Shown here piece by piece: positions 1 to 8,683 of a DNA stretch of 64,000 bases. Both the position numbers and the translations under genes were made by a program. Location: contig CAKVIM010000005.1 of the NCBI GenBank assembly GCA_934754775.1, positions 50,746 through 114,745 of the forward strand, read 5' to 3'. Under the pieces are notes generated by a model that saw only the letters and a list, made by a program, of their open reading frames with translations, was not told the origin of the DNA and ran no database searches. Origin of the DNA: an uncultured Candidatus Melainabacteria bacterium (GTDB taxonomy: Bacteria > Cyanobacteriota > Vampirovibrionia > Gastranaerophilales > Gastranaerophilaceae). Each line of letters opens with the position of its first letter. Position 1 is the first letter of the stretch.

Positions 1-48
1 GGTATTGAAAAACCTGCTGAAATGGATTGCGACAGTTTGATTAAATAA
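1..48 (+). CDS. gpmI: 2,3-bisphosphoglycerate-independent phosphoglycerate mutase, C-terminal end (partial)
   Basis: The window opens inside a reading frame that gives 15 residues and then TAA at 46-48. The tail, with GIEKPAEM followed shortly by SLIK, matches the usual C-terminal end of the cofactor-independent phosphoglycerate mutase, a glycolytic enzyme that interconverts 3- and 2-phosphoglycerate. Only the tail is visible, so the call rests on a short motif. The stop codon is followed directly by a low-complexity inverted repeat. Confidence 0.55.
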   Translation, partial: GIEKPAEMDCDSLIK

Positions 49-49
49 A

Positions 50-165
50 GAAAGAGAAAAAGTTGAATAGTTGAAAAGCTTAACAGTTGAATTAATAAAT
101 ATTTTGAGCGTTAACGGAATTAAAGAACTTATCAACTATTCAACTTCTAAACTCTTTAACTACAT
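50..165. repeat. Short inverted-repeat element behind a stop codon (site A)
   Basis: Two 19-base arms, 60-78 and 128-146, are complementary at 18 of 19 positions. They are built from the low-complexity word GTTGAATAGTTGA. The element begins directly after the TAA at 46-48 and ends about 20 bases before the helicase start. The interior is about 49 bases and holds TGAGCGTTAACGGAAT, which resembles TGAGCGTAGCGAAT inside the S23 cassette at 12953-12966. I read it as an internally deleted relative of that cassette; this is inference. Confidence 0.55.
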
Positions 166-182
166 AATTATGAGAGATTACA

Positions 183-3100
183 ATGACTGAAGAGAATAAC
201 GTTAAACCATTAAATATAGATTTATCACTAAAGAAAAATAATGTAGATGAGTTCTTTTACAATTTGAGCGAAAACCCCAACGGGTTCAAAAATAAGGACT
301 TTCGTTACACATTGAGCTTAATTTATCAGCTCGTTGAGGATGAATTTGAAGGAATTTTTCTTTCACCTAATTCACCGGTTAGAAACACTGATTTCTTGCT
401 TATAAACGACGGTACAGCAGCAAATCCAAAGCTTTCATTCTTTGTAACGCCTACAAATAATTTCCAATTTTATCTAAAATCTAAAGGTTCTATGTTCAGA
501 TTTACCTCTAAAGAAGTAAACGGACAAATCGGTTATGTTATGCCTCTTGATTTAGTTTTAGACTATTTCGGCGGCTTTGGTGAAGTTATTGATTTTTCTG
601 CTCTGACTCAAACTTTTGCATATTTTAACAAGCTTACGCACTTTGTAATGAAGCTTATTGAAAAATTATACTTCATACCTACAGTACACAAAAGAGAAGG
701 TGCTGCGGGCGGATTTTTTAGAATTGTGTATGAGCCGATTATTTCTAATAAAGAATCCGCAAAAATCATCAATGAGCTTGAGAACAATGTTCCGGAAGAT
801 TTGTTTATAAAAGGTGATAAGCCAAAAGACTTTGTAGAAAAGTTTGTTAGAGAATATTTGAATTACTTGGTATACAAGTTTTTAGGCATAAAAGCTTACC
901 GTTTCAAAGATATCAAATCAGGTCATTATATGATTAAAGATTTAGAGCAAAAGTCTTTGATGAAAGGTAAAGATATTGCCGAAAACTTTGCACAATGGTT
1001 TGACGAACTCTACCTCGGTAAGTACGATTTGATACCGTTCTTTAAGGTTAATAAGGTTAGCGATGATGAGTTTGAGCTAAAAATTCATATCAAAAACAGA
1101 AAAACAAATGAAACAATTTTGCTCGATGATTTGTACCATGAAGATAAAATCTGGGATTTGGATACAAATGATATCGCAAAGATTGTCGAAAAACAGCTTA
1201 ATTATGCTGTCAGATATATGCCAGAATTAGAAACTCTGTTTGAAGATGAGGACAAATTAGCACTAACGCTTAATTTGAATGAGGTTTACAAGATAATTGC
1301 ACAAACAGCATATTACCTTCAAAAAGCTCAAATTGAGGTTATTTTACCGGAAGAATTGACGAATATTATTGTTCCTAGAGCTTCAATTAACGCTAGAGTC
1401 AAAGCTTCTCGTTCTGCTGAACTTATGCAAATATTCAACACTGTTTCAAGCAGTGCAATTTCGTTAGACGACATTCTTGATTTTACCTATGAAATTTCTT
1501 TAGGTGACGAGAAAATATCATTGGATGAATTCAACAAGCTTGTTAATGAAAGCAACGGACTTATTCAATATAACGGCAAATATATTCTTGTAGATAAAGC
1601 CGAAGGACTTAAACTTGTTGAACAAATTAAAAACGCTAACCATAAAAAAATGACCCGATTAGAACTTATTCACGCTTCTATGTCCGGTCAATTACAAAAT
1701 TATGATTTCAACTATGATGAAGCTTATGCAAACGTTATAAAAGATTTCGCAAAACCTGTTGAAGTGACACAGCCTGAAGGCTTGAAAGGTGATTTAAGAG
1801 CATATCAAATGACAGGGCTTAAATGGCTTTGGACAAACGTTTCAAAAGGGTTTGGTTGCTGTATGGCTGATGATATGGGGCTTGGTAAAACGATTCAAGT
1901 AATCAGTTTGATTCTTAAGTTAAAAGAAGAAAAGAAAATTAAAAATCCTGTGCTTGTAATTTGTCCGACAACTCTTATGGGTAACTGGATGAAAGAATTA
2001 CAAATGTTTGCACCATCTCTGAAAACAGTTACATACCATGGCATGGACAGAAAACTTGATTTAAAATGCGATGTAATTCTTACAACTTATGCAATCATGA
2101 GAATAGATGTTGAAGAAATGAAGAAAAATAGTTGGGGTATGATTGTTGTTGATGAAGCACAAAACATCAAAAACCCGGATACAGCACAAACTCTAGCTAT
2201 TAAATCTCTAAAATCAGATATTAAGATTGCGATGACAGGTACTCCTGTAGAAAACCGTTTAACCGAGCTTTGGAGCATATTTGACTTTATTAACAAAGGC
2301 TATTTAGGCTCCCTAAAAGAGTTTCAGAAAAGCTATGCCGTGCCAATCGAACGTTTTAAAGAAAAATCAAGAGCATCAAAGCTTAAACTTTCTGTTTCTC
2401 CGTTCGTTTTAAGACGTTTAAAAACCGATAAACACGTAATTTCAGACTTACCTGATAAAATGGTTATGAATGATTACTGCTATTTAGCTAAATCTCAAGC
2501 TATTTTATACGAAAAAACGCTTAATGAAATGATGGAAAAGATAAGCGGATTTACTGGCGTAAACAGACGTGGAAACATCTTCAAGTTGATTACGGCACTT
2601 AAGCAAATCTGTAATCACCCATACCAATTTTTAAAAAGCGGTGAAACATCTAAAGAGCTTTCCGGTAAAGCTGAAAAATGCGTTTCATTGGTACAAAGCA
2701 TATTAGAAAACGATGAAAAGACGCTAATTTTCACACAATATAAAGAAATGGGCGATTTGTTGACTAAAATTCTACTGGAAGAGTGCGGTTCAGAACCATC
2801 ATTCTTCCACGGTTCGTTAACAGTTCCACAAAGAGAAAATCTTATTGAAGATTTCCAAACGAATGACGATAGAAAGATTATGATTTTGTCTCTTAAGGCC
2901 GGCGGTACAGGTTTGAACCTTACAAGTGCAACAAATGTTATCCACTATGACTTGTGGTGGAACCCTGCTGTTGAAGAGCAAGCAACAGATAGAACTTATC
3001 GTATAGGTCAAGAAAAGAACGTAATGGTGCATAGATTGATTACACTCGGCACATTTGAAGAAAAAATTGACGAGATGTTGAAGTCTAAAAAAGAACTTGC

Positions 3101-3188
3101 AGATTTGGCAGTCTACGAAGGCGAAAAAATCATTACAGAACTTTCTGACCAAGAAATTTACGATATTTTCTCACTTTCAGCAGGCTAA
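183..3188 (+). CDS. SNF2-family DEAD/DEAH-like helicase/ATPase
   Basis: A bacterial Swi2/Snf2 ATPase of 1001 residues, a dsDNA translocase type thought to remodel protein-DNA or RNA polymerase complexes. The C-terminal half carries the full motor: motif I DDMGLGKT with Lys569, motif II DEAQ at 657-660, motif III TGTPVENR from 685, then the second RecA lobe with GGTGLNL near 907 and DRTYRIGQ near 936. The first ~530 residues are the poorly conserved N-terminal region usual in bacterial SNF2 proteins. The start has only a weak purine stretch (GAGAG) upstream. The gene stands alone between two repeat tracts: site A precedes it, and its TAA runs straight into a GGGGTAAA tract. Its cellular target cannot be read from the sequence. 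Confidence 0.92.
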   Translation: MTEENNVKPLNIDLSLKKNNVDEFFYNLSENPNGFKNKDFRYTLSLIYQLVEDEFEGIFLSPNSPVRNTDFLLINDGTAANPKLSFFVTPTNNFQFYLKSKGSMFRFTSKEVNGQIGYVMPLDLVLDYFGGFGEVIDFSALTQTFAYFNKLTHFVMKLIEKLYFIPTVHKREGAAGGFFRIVYEPIISNKESAKIINELENNVPEDLFIKGDKPKDFVEKFVREYLNYLVYKFLGIKAYRFKDIKSGHYMIKDLEQKSLMKGKDIAENFAQWFDELYLGKYDLIPFFKVNKVSDDEFELKIHIKNRKTNETILLDDLYHEDKIWDLDTNDIAKIVEKQLNYAVRYMPELETLFEDEDKLALTLNLNEVYKIIAQTAYYLQKAQIEVILPEELTNIIVPRASINARVKASRSAELMQIFNTVSSSAISLDDILDFTYEISLGDEKISLDEFNKLVNESNGLIQYNGKYILVDKAEGLKLVEQIKNANHKKMTRLELIHASMSGQLQNYDFNYDEAYANVIKDFAKPVEVTQPEGLKGDLRAYQMTGLKWLWTNVSKGFGCCMADDMGLGKTIQVISLILKLKEEKKIKNPVLVICPTTLMGNWMKELQMFAPSLKTVTYHGMDRKLDLKCDVILTTYAIMRIDVEEMKKNSWGMIVVDEAQNIKNPDTAQTLAIKSLKSDIKIAMTGTPVENRLTELWSIFDFINKGYLGSLKEFQKSYAVPIERFKEKSRASKLKLSVSPFVLRRLKTDKHVISDLPDKMVMNDYCYLAKSQAILYEKTLNEMMEKISGFTGVNRRGNIFKLITALKQICNHPYQFLKSGETSKELSGKAEKCVSLVQSILENDEKTLIFTQYKEMGDLLTKILLEECGSEPSFFHGSLTVPQRENLIEDFQTNDDRKIMILSLKAGGTGLNLTSATNVIHYDLWWNPAVEEQATDRTYRIGQEKNVMVHRLITLGTFEEKIDEMLKSKKELADLAVYEGEKIITELSDQEIYDIFSLSAG

Positions 3189-3245
3189 GGGGGTAAATCG
3201 ATAGGGGTAAATAGTAAGGGGTAAAGGGGTAAAGGGGTAAATTAG
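3189..3245. repeat. GGGGTAAA tandem tract behind a stop codon (site C)
   Basis: Directly after the helicase stop codon lie five imperfect copies of GGGGTAAA, the last three in strict tandem. No matching inverted arm is visible nearby. The tract has the same low-complexity style and the same position behind a stop codon as the cassette arms near 12518. It may be a one-armed remnant. Confidence 0.5.
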
Positions 3246-3266
3246 AAAAGATTGCAAGGGGATGTT

Positions 3267-4514
3267 ATGCCATTATTGAATTCTGATAAAATTTTAGAGC
3301 TAATACCTTCACTTTTTGAGTTGAATCTATCAAGCTCAAATATCTTTAGAAAGTTTGAAAAAATTCTTGTGTTTGACGAAGGGTTTATATTTTTTGCAAA
3401 TCCTGACAGCTTACAACTGAAATACAGCTACAAAAAACATCTGAACTATGAAATTGAAAAGACTTTTGCCTTATCTCAAAGCCTAAAGAAATTTATATTC
3501 ACAAACGAAGGTAAAATTATTGATGGCGAAAGCGAACTGGTTAAAGCTATCGAGCTTGAAGGAAGCAGACAGAATTCCTATCTCGTTTCGAAAATTGCAA
3601 TTAAATCAACTGTATTCGGAATAGTTGTACTTTCTAAAAGAGAAGCGAATTATTATAAAAAGAATGATTTGGACGCTTTAAACGCTATTGCATCAGTTTT
3701 AGCGTACAATTTGAAGGATTTGGAGCTTTCAAATGTATTTAAATTACAACTAAAAGCCTTAAAAGACGGTATCATTGAAAAAAATGACGCTTATAAAACG
3801 ATAAAAGAGCAGAACGAAAAGATTTTGGAAGCAGATAAAGTCAAGAACGAGTTTTTGGCAAATATATCGCACGAACTCAGGACACCACTTAATTCAATTC
3901 TCGGCTTCACAGATATTTTGGGGACTCAACTTTACGGAAACTTGAACTCAAAACAAGAAGAGTACATTAATGACATAAAAATATCTGCAACACACCTTTT
4001 GGGCATGATAAACGAAGTATTAGACATGTCAAAAATTGAAGCAAACGCTATGAAGATAGTGAAAAGTGCGTTTTGGATATCCAGAGCAGTAGATGAAGTC
4101 TGTAACATACTTTCACCCCTCGCTCAGAAGAAAAATATTCAATTGAATAAATGCATGGAAGTAGATTTTCAGGTATTTGCCGATTATCAAAAAATTCAAC
4201 AAATTTTATATAATTTAGTGAGTAACGCAATCAAATATTCGCCTGAAAACGATAAAATTGATATTTATGTAGCTTCAGAAGAAGATATGTTCAAAATTTC
4301 AGTACATGACAACGGTATCGGAATAGATAAAAAATACCACGGAAAAATCTTTGCTAAATTTGTACAGCTTGATAGTGCATATACTAAAAAAGAAAGCTCT
4401 ACAGGCCTCGGATTAACAATTACAAAAGAACTTGTAGAATTACACGGGGGAAAAATTTCTTTGATTAGCGAAGTAAACAACGGCTCTACTTTTATAGTCG
4501 AGATTCCTTTTTAG
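3267..4514 (+). CDS. Soluble sensor histidine kinase
   Basis: Two-component sensor kinase of 415 residues without membrane segments, so it probably senses a cytoplasmic signal. Residues 1 to about 165 form a GAF-like region, followed by a short helical linker. The dimerisation/phosphoacceptor domain carries SHELRTPLN with His202. The ATPase domain shows the N box NLVSNAIKYS, the G1 box DNGIGI and the G2 box GLGLTI. I chose ATG 3267 because AAGGGGAT lies six bases upstream; a TTG at 3252 is in frame but has no such site. No response regulator is adjacent. The 3' end overlaps the convergent peptidase gene by 23 bases. Confidence 0.9.
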   Translation: MPLLNSDKILELIPSLFELNLSSSNIFRKFEKILVFDEGFIFFANPDSLQLKYSYKKHLNYEIEKTFALSQSLKKFIFTNEGKIIDGESELVKAIELEGSRQNSYLVSKIAIKSTVFGIVVLSKREANYYKKNDLDALNAIASVLAYNLKDLELSNVFKLQLKALKDGIIEKNDAYKTIKEQNEKILEADKVKNEFLANISHELRTPLNSILGFTDILGTQLYGNLNSKQEEYINDIKISATHLLGMINEVLDMSKIEANAMKIVKSAFWISRAVDEVCNILSPLAQKKNIQLNKCMEVDFQVFADYQKIQQILYNLVSNAIKYSPENDKIDIYVASEEDMFKISVHDNGIGIDKKYHGKIFAKFVQLDSAYTKKESSTGLGLTITKELVELHGGKISLISEVNNGSTFIVEIPF

Positions 4515-5262
4515 CTAAATCGCTGTTGAAATATCCGACAATGTACTTAAACGTATTGAGTGCGGTATCAATACTCATTTTTTTAGGCTGATTTAATCGT
4601 TTTTCTTTTACTGTAACAGTGTTGTTCTTTAAATCAACATCTTCAAGCACATATACATGCCAAGTTCTGCCATCAAGCATTTTAATACCTGTTCCAATAA
4701 CAAAGCTATGCTCTTTTTCTTTATCCATACGTTTGAATAGCTTCATAACCTCTGATTTATAAGAAGACAAATCTAAATTAAAATCGGTTTCTGCTATAAC
4801 TCGAGGCTCTACACCTGTAAATATCTTCATGAAATGTGACGGTAAATTGTTTTCAAAAGCATAATTCTTTAATTTGTCCGTAACTCGGCAAACCCAAGGT
4901 TTTGCTTTATATTTATCTTCATACTCTGCAACAGATATATCAACGGCACGCACAAGTTCGTTCTCTTGAATATCATATAGTTTTTTGTACTTTTTTAGTG
5001 CGGTTTTGGCAGGAACTGAAAATATCTCTTTTTCTCCGTTTTCTTTATATAGAGAACAATTTATATAATCCGGTTTATTATCATCATGTTGTATGCGGTC
5101 TTTAAGCACCTTTCTACCGTTTTCCGTATGAGAAAGCGTATCAAGCGTAGACATTAGATAACAGTCGCTAAAGGCCTGTTTTGCACGAGTAAACCCATCA
5201 ATTTCTCTATCGGAAATTGATGATTTAAATGTTAAAACTGAGCTAACGAAACCACACATCAT
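4492..5262 (-). CDS. Calpain-like (papain-fold) cysteine peptidase, putative
   Basis: A 256-residue protein without signal peptide or membrane segment. It shows a spaced triad like that of the calpain/papain fold: Gln29 and Cys34 in QAFSDCYLMSTL, His202 in TWHVYVLEDV, and Asn224 in RLNQP. In calpains the Cys is likewise followed by aromatic and small hydrophobic residues, and the His-Asn spacing is about 24 (22 here). The Gln-Cys spacing is five rather than the usual six, so the oxyanion Gln assignment is uncertain. Substrate and role are unknown. Two consecutive ATG codons begin the frame and no clear ribosome site precedes them. It is transcribed away from rpiB and ends inside the histidine kinase tail. 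Confidence 0.6.
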   Translation of the reverse strand: MMCGFVSSVLTFKSSISDREIDGFTRAKQAFSDCYLMSTLDTLSHTENGRKVLKDRIQHDDNKPDYINCSLYKENGEKEIFSVPAKTALKKYKKLYDIQENELVRAVDISVAEYEDKYKAKPWVCRVTDKLKNYAFENNLPSHFMKIFTGVEPRVIAETDFNLDLSSYKSEVMKLFKRMDKEKEHSFVIGTGIKMLDGRTWHVYVLEDVDLKNNTVTVKEKRLNQPKKMSIDTALNTFKYIVGYFNSDLAKKESRL

Positions 5263-5292
5263 ACTTATATTAAAGTAAAAAAAAGTTAATGA

Positions 5293-5321
5293 TTGATAAA
5301 TTATTGCAAAAATGTTACAAT
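5293..5321 (+). promoter_or_regulatory. Sigma-70-type promoter of the rpiB operon
   Basis: TTGATA at 5293-5298 and TACAAT at 5316-5321 are 17 bases apart. The predicted start near 5328 leaves a leader of about 18 bases containing the AGAGG ribosome site of rpiB. Confidence 0.65.
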
Positions 5322-5345
5322 TATGAAGAAAAGTGAAGAGGTAAT

Positions 5346-5774
5346 ATGCCAGAAATAATAATAGGCTCTGATCATGGGGGCTTCAAGTTAAAAAATGAAA
5401 TTATTAAATATTTAAACGAACTAGGATACAAGGTCGAAGATTGCGGATGCTATACCGAAGAATCTTGCGACTATCCTGACATCGCACAAAATGTTGCTAA
5501 AAAAGTGCTTACTAAGGGCTCAAAAGGTATTTTAGTATGCGGAACTGGTATTGGAATGTCAATAGCTGCTAATCGTTTTAAAGGTATACGTGCTTCACAT
5601 TGCACAGACACATTCACCGCAAGAATGACAAGAATGCATAATGATTCAAACATTTTATGCTTAGGTGAACGTATTACAGGTAGCGGCTTGGCTCTTGATA
5701 TTGTTGAAATTTGGTTAAAAACAGAGTTTCAAGGCGGAAGACACGAAAGACGAATTAGCAAGTTGGAGATTTAG
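5346..5774 (+). CDS. rpiB: Ribose-5-phosphate isomerase B
   Basis: Interconverts ribose 5-phosphate and ribulose 5-phosphate in the pentose phosphate pathway; cytoplasmic. The 142-residue length fits the RpiB family. Visible signatures are GSDHGGF at 7-13, with the Asp-His that contacts the sugar, the catalytic Cys65 in CGTGIGMSIAANR, and MHNDSNIL near 97-104. AGAGG lies before the ATG. The stop codon touches the start of rsfS, so the two are translationally linked, and rpiB leads a four-gene operon. Confidence 0.95.
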   Translation: MPEIIIGSDHGGFKLKNEIIKYLNELGYKVEDCGCYTEESCDYPDIAQNVAKKVLTKGSKGILVCGTGIGMSIAANRFKGIRASHCTDTFTARMTRMHNDSNILCLGERITGSGLALDIVEIWLKTEFQGGRHERRISKLEI

Positions 5775-6182
5775 ATGACAGAAGAGATTACATCGTATAA
5801 GTTTGCTTGTGCATTAGCAAGATTTTTGGATGAAAGTATAGCAAAGGATATTTCTATATTGAATATTAGCAATGTATCTTCTTTTGCGGATTATTTTGTA
5901 ATATGCTCTGCTCAAACAAATACACAAGTAAAAGCTTTGACAGAAAATGTTACAGACAAAGTTAAAACAACTTTCGGCAGATTACCAATCGGACGAGAAA
6001 ATGATGTAAAAAATCGTTGGAATCTAGTTGATTACGGCGATGTAATTGTTCACATTCTACATCAAGACGAAAGAGAAGCTTATGCTATAGAAAAATTCTG
6101 GAACCATGCATTCAGTATTCCTGCTGAAACTTGGTTAAAAGAATCTGAAGAGTATTCTGAATACAAAAACATTGAAAGATAA
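5775..6182 (+). CDS. rsfS: Ribosomal silencing factor RsfS
   Basis: RsfS (Iojap/YbeB family) binds ribosomal protein uL14 and blocks joining of the subunits when translation should be reduced. The 135-residue protein has the family core FADYFVICSA near residues 35-44, and the second conserved block WNLVDYGDVIVHI around 83-95. It starts on the base after the rpiB stop, and is followed three bases later by a TPR gene. In many genomes rsfS sits beside nadD; here it is beside rpiB. Confidence 0.95.
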   Translation: MTEEITSYKFACALARFLDESIAKDISILNISNVSSFADYFVICSAQTNTQVKALTENVTDKVKTTFGRLPIGRENDVKNRWNLVDYGDVIVHILHQDEREAYAIEKFWNHAFSIPAETWLKESEEYSEYKNIER

Positions 6183-6185
6183 GAT

Positions 6186-7256
6186 ATGGATAAAAAAGAA
6201 TTAGAGAAAGCTATTGAAAAAACCGTTTTAAAGATGGCTATGGAGCCACGTAACACAGAACATTATCACGAACTTGCGAAATATTACGCACTTGATAATC
6301 AGTACGAAAAAGTTATCTCTGTTTATGAGAGCTTATTGGAAATTGACCCGAAAGATTTGCAAACTTTGCTAAATTTGGGCAGTATCTGGTTTTATACAAA
6401 AGATTATAAAAAAGCTCTTAAGTACTTCAATCAGGCTATGCTTGTAAACCCTAGCAACTATTTGGTTTACTATAACCTTGCAAATACTTATGCTGAAATG
6501 AAAAACTTCGCAAAAGCATTGCATTATTATAACAGAACTCTTGACTTTAACTCACAAGATCCTGAAATCTATAACGCAATCGCACTCTTGTATCACGATT
6601 TCGATGATTTTGTTGAAGCTAGAGCATATTATGAAAAGGCTTTATCTCTTGATGCAGACAATCTGACAGCTTTGGTTGATTTAGGCAATGTTTGTTTCAA
6701 ACTCTTTGATTACAAAAAAGCTTTGGAATACTATTATAAAGTTTTCGCACTTGCACCTGATAATAAAACTGTAGCTCTATGCATTGCAAATACTCACGCT
6801 ATCTGCAAAGACAAGAAAAAATGCTATGAATACTTTGAAAAAGCTATTGAATTACCAGGAGACAATTATAAAGCATATATTTGTTTTGCAATCGCAAAAT
6901 CTGATTTCAAAGATTATGATGAAGCAATTGCATTATACAAAAAAGCCATTGAAATTAATCCTAAAGAAGCTAATGCTTATATATTGCTAGGAAATTTGTA
7001 CTCAAATACCAAAAGATTTGACGAAGCAATTGCTGAATACAAAAATGCACTTAAAATCAACAAGCTAGACCCAGGAATTTACATATTGATTGCAAACGTT
7101 ATGTATATGAATAACGAAATTGAACGTTCTATTTATTCATACCGTGCAGCAGTTAATATGCGTCCGGAAAACGACGAATACAAACTCGTTTTCATTCAAG
7201 TACTTGAAGATTTTGTAAAAGATTACAGAAAGGACGATATCGTTGCAGCCTTCTAA
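6186..7256 (+). CDS. Tetratricopeptide-repeat protein
   Basis: A 356-residue protein made almost wholly of about nine 34-residue TPR units, for example the unit containing YNLANTYAEMKNFAKALHYY and the one containing EANAYILLGNLYSNTKRFDE. There is no signal peptide or membrane segment, so it is probably a cytoplasmic scaffold. It is third in the rpiB operon. Its 3' end overlaps the next gene by 14 bases. Partner unknown. Confidence 0.85.
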   Translation: MDKKELEKAIEKTVLKMAMEPRNTEHYHELAKYYALDNQYEKVISVYESLLEIDPKDLQTLLNLGSIWFYTKDYKKALKYFNQAMLVNPSNYLVYYNLANTYAEMKNFAKALHYYNRTLDFNSQDPEIYNAIALLYHDFDDFVEARAYYEKALSLDADNLTALVDLGNVCFKLFDYKKALEYYYKVFALAPDNKTVALCIANTHAICKDKKKCYEYFEKAIELPGDNYKAYICFAIAKSDFKDYDEAIALYKKAIEINPKEANAYILLGNLYSNTKRFDEAIAEYKNALKINKLDPGIYILIANVMYMNNEIERSIYSYRAAVNMRPENDEYKLVFIQVLEDFVKDYRKDDIVAAF

Positions 7257-7650
7257 ACAAATTTATCCAATTGAAAGATTAATTTCCGCAGCATCTTATT
7301 TAACCGCAGGTGGAGCCGGTTTTGTATGGTTAATCATTGCGGCAATTATGAAAAAACACGTTACACAGTTTTTGATGTACCATATAATGCAGTCAATTTT
7401 CTTATCAATTGCATATTTCTTAGTTGCAACTTTTGCTGACTTAATCTACGTAATTCTTTACAGAATACCATTAATCAATGCGATTCCATACTTGATAAAT
7501 ATGCCAATACAGTTTTTATTTGGTTTATCAATAATTCAAACCTTTACTACAGCAGTAATTTTATACCTTGCTATAACTGCGGGCATGGGAATGTACAGCT
7601 ATATTCCTTGGTTTTCTGATATTATTAACCAAAATACAGGCAGAAAATAG
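7243..7650 (+). CDS. Small polytopic membrane protein, possibly Tic20/DUF4870-like
   Basis: 135 residues with about four hydrophobic segments (roughly 15-35, 45-65, 70-95 and 100-122). The stretch KKHVTQFLMYHIMQS, where a polar run precedes a His and a Gln inside a helix, resembles Tic20-like and DUF4870 proteins, which are common in cyanobacteria; this resemblance is weak. The frame opens with TTG, with AGGACG about six bases upstream, inside the end of the TPR gene. No function can be assigned. Confidence 0.6.
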   Translation: MQPSKQIYPIERLISAASYLTAGGAGFVWLIIAAIMKKHVTQFLMYHIMQSIFLSIAYFLVATFADLIYVILYRIPLINAIPYLINMPIQFLFGLSIIQTFTTAVILYLAITAGMGMYSYIPWFSDIINQNTGRK

Positions 7651-7652
7651 TT

Positions 7653-8531
7653 TTAAAGCACCATTGCAAGTATCATTAAAATCATTGCACCAATTTCCAT
7701 TGCCGTTGACATGCGTTGGCTAAATTTGTTTGAATCATATTTGGAGGTTGATTTTTTCGCCTTATTAACACTATTCAAGCGTTTTATTCGACTTGTAGTA
7801 TCTTCGTTAGAGAACTCTGTGCCAAAAGTTTCGAATTCTAATTGTGCAAGCTCATCATTCAAGCTGGGATTCGGTGGCAAAGTAGCAGCACCGCCGGACA
7901 TGTCACCATAATTTGCATATGGTCTTGAATAATTACGCTGTCCAAATGGCATTTTAAATCGACTCATACCTAAGCCTGATAGAGATGATGAGTCAATTGC
8001 ATTGTCATCATAATAATCTCTATTAGAAGATTTATCATATGCAAGCGTCTGGGGCATGACCTCAGCTTTAATTCTGTCCATACGAGTTGAATAATCATCT
8101 ACATCGTAGATTTTACCGAATAGTTTTCTTTCAATCGCTACAATGCGAGAGTGGAAATCTCTATTTTTATATGTCTGATTAAAGATTTTCTGCTCAATTT
8201 CATCTACTACCGGATAGTTTACAGAACTGTCTGCAAGAGCGTTTTCTTGTTCTCTAAAGGTGTCTTCACTCGGTTCTATTTCTAACCCGATAACATCCGC
8301 TGAAATATCAGCAGAAAGCTTTTTGACACGTTTTGAAACATCACCTGAAGAGGCTTTACCATAAATCGTTTTTTCAAGTCTGCTCAAGCGGTTTTGAGTA
8401 CTGTCTTTAGAATAATCAAAACCATAAATATCATTTTCAATTTTTGTTATAGTTGATTCATATTGAGCGTATACAGGAGTAAAAACACTTGTATACATTA
8501 TTATTAGTATGATTGAGATAATTTTTTTCAT
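7653..8531 (-). CDS. Secreted or anchored protein with LE-x3-FG...R-LxxLE repeats
   Basis: 292 residues. Residues 1-22 form a signal peptide ending in VYA. The C-terminal 16 residues are hydrophobic (AMILMILAMVL), so the protein may be held in a membrane at its C-terminus. In between, at about 28-54, 50-73, 110-135, 131-155 and 230-255, a short motif recurs: I/L-E, three residues, F/Y-G, seven to ten residues, then R-L/I-x-x-L/I-E. The second half of one unit doubles as the first half of the next. I do not recognise a named family. AAGGTG lies before the ATG. It converges with the membrane-protein gene, leaving two bases between stops. Confidence 0.75.
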   Translation of the reverse strand: MKKIISIILIIMYTSVFTPVYAQYESTITKIENDIYGFDYSKDSTQNRLSRLEKTIYGKASSGDVSKRVKKLSADISADVIGLEIEPSEDTFREQENALADSSVNYPVVDEIEQKIFNQTYKNRDFHSRIVAIERKLFGKIYDVDDYSTRMDRIKAEVMPQTLAYDKSSNRDYYDDNAIDSSSLSGLGMSRFKMPFGQRNYSRPYANYGDMSGGAATLPPNPSLNDELAQLEFETFGTEFSNEDTTSRIKRLNSVNKAKKSTSKYDSNKFSQRMSTAMEIGAMILMILAMVL

Positions 8532-8683
8532 AGCGGAAACACCTTATTACCACTATAAAATGTGACTCAACCTTAAACTATTGAACCATCAATCAAAATA
8601 ATTTTCCACAAAATTAAGCAAATATACCTAATTCAAGCTGTTAAAATTTTGATGTTATTAGCATTTTCTATTAGCTCGAAAGC

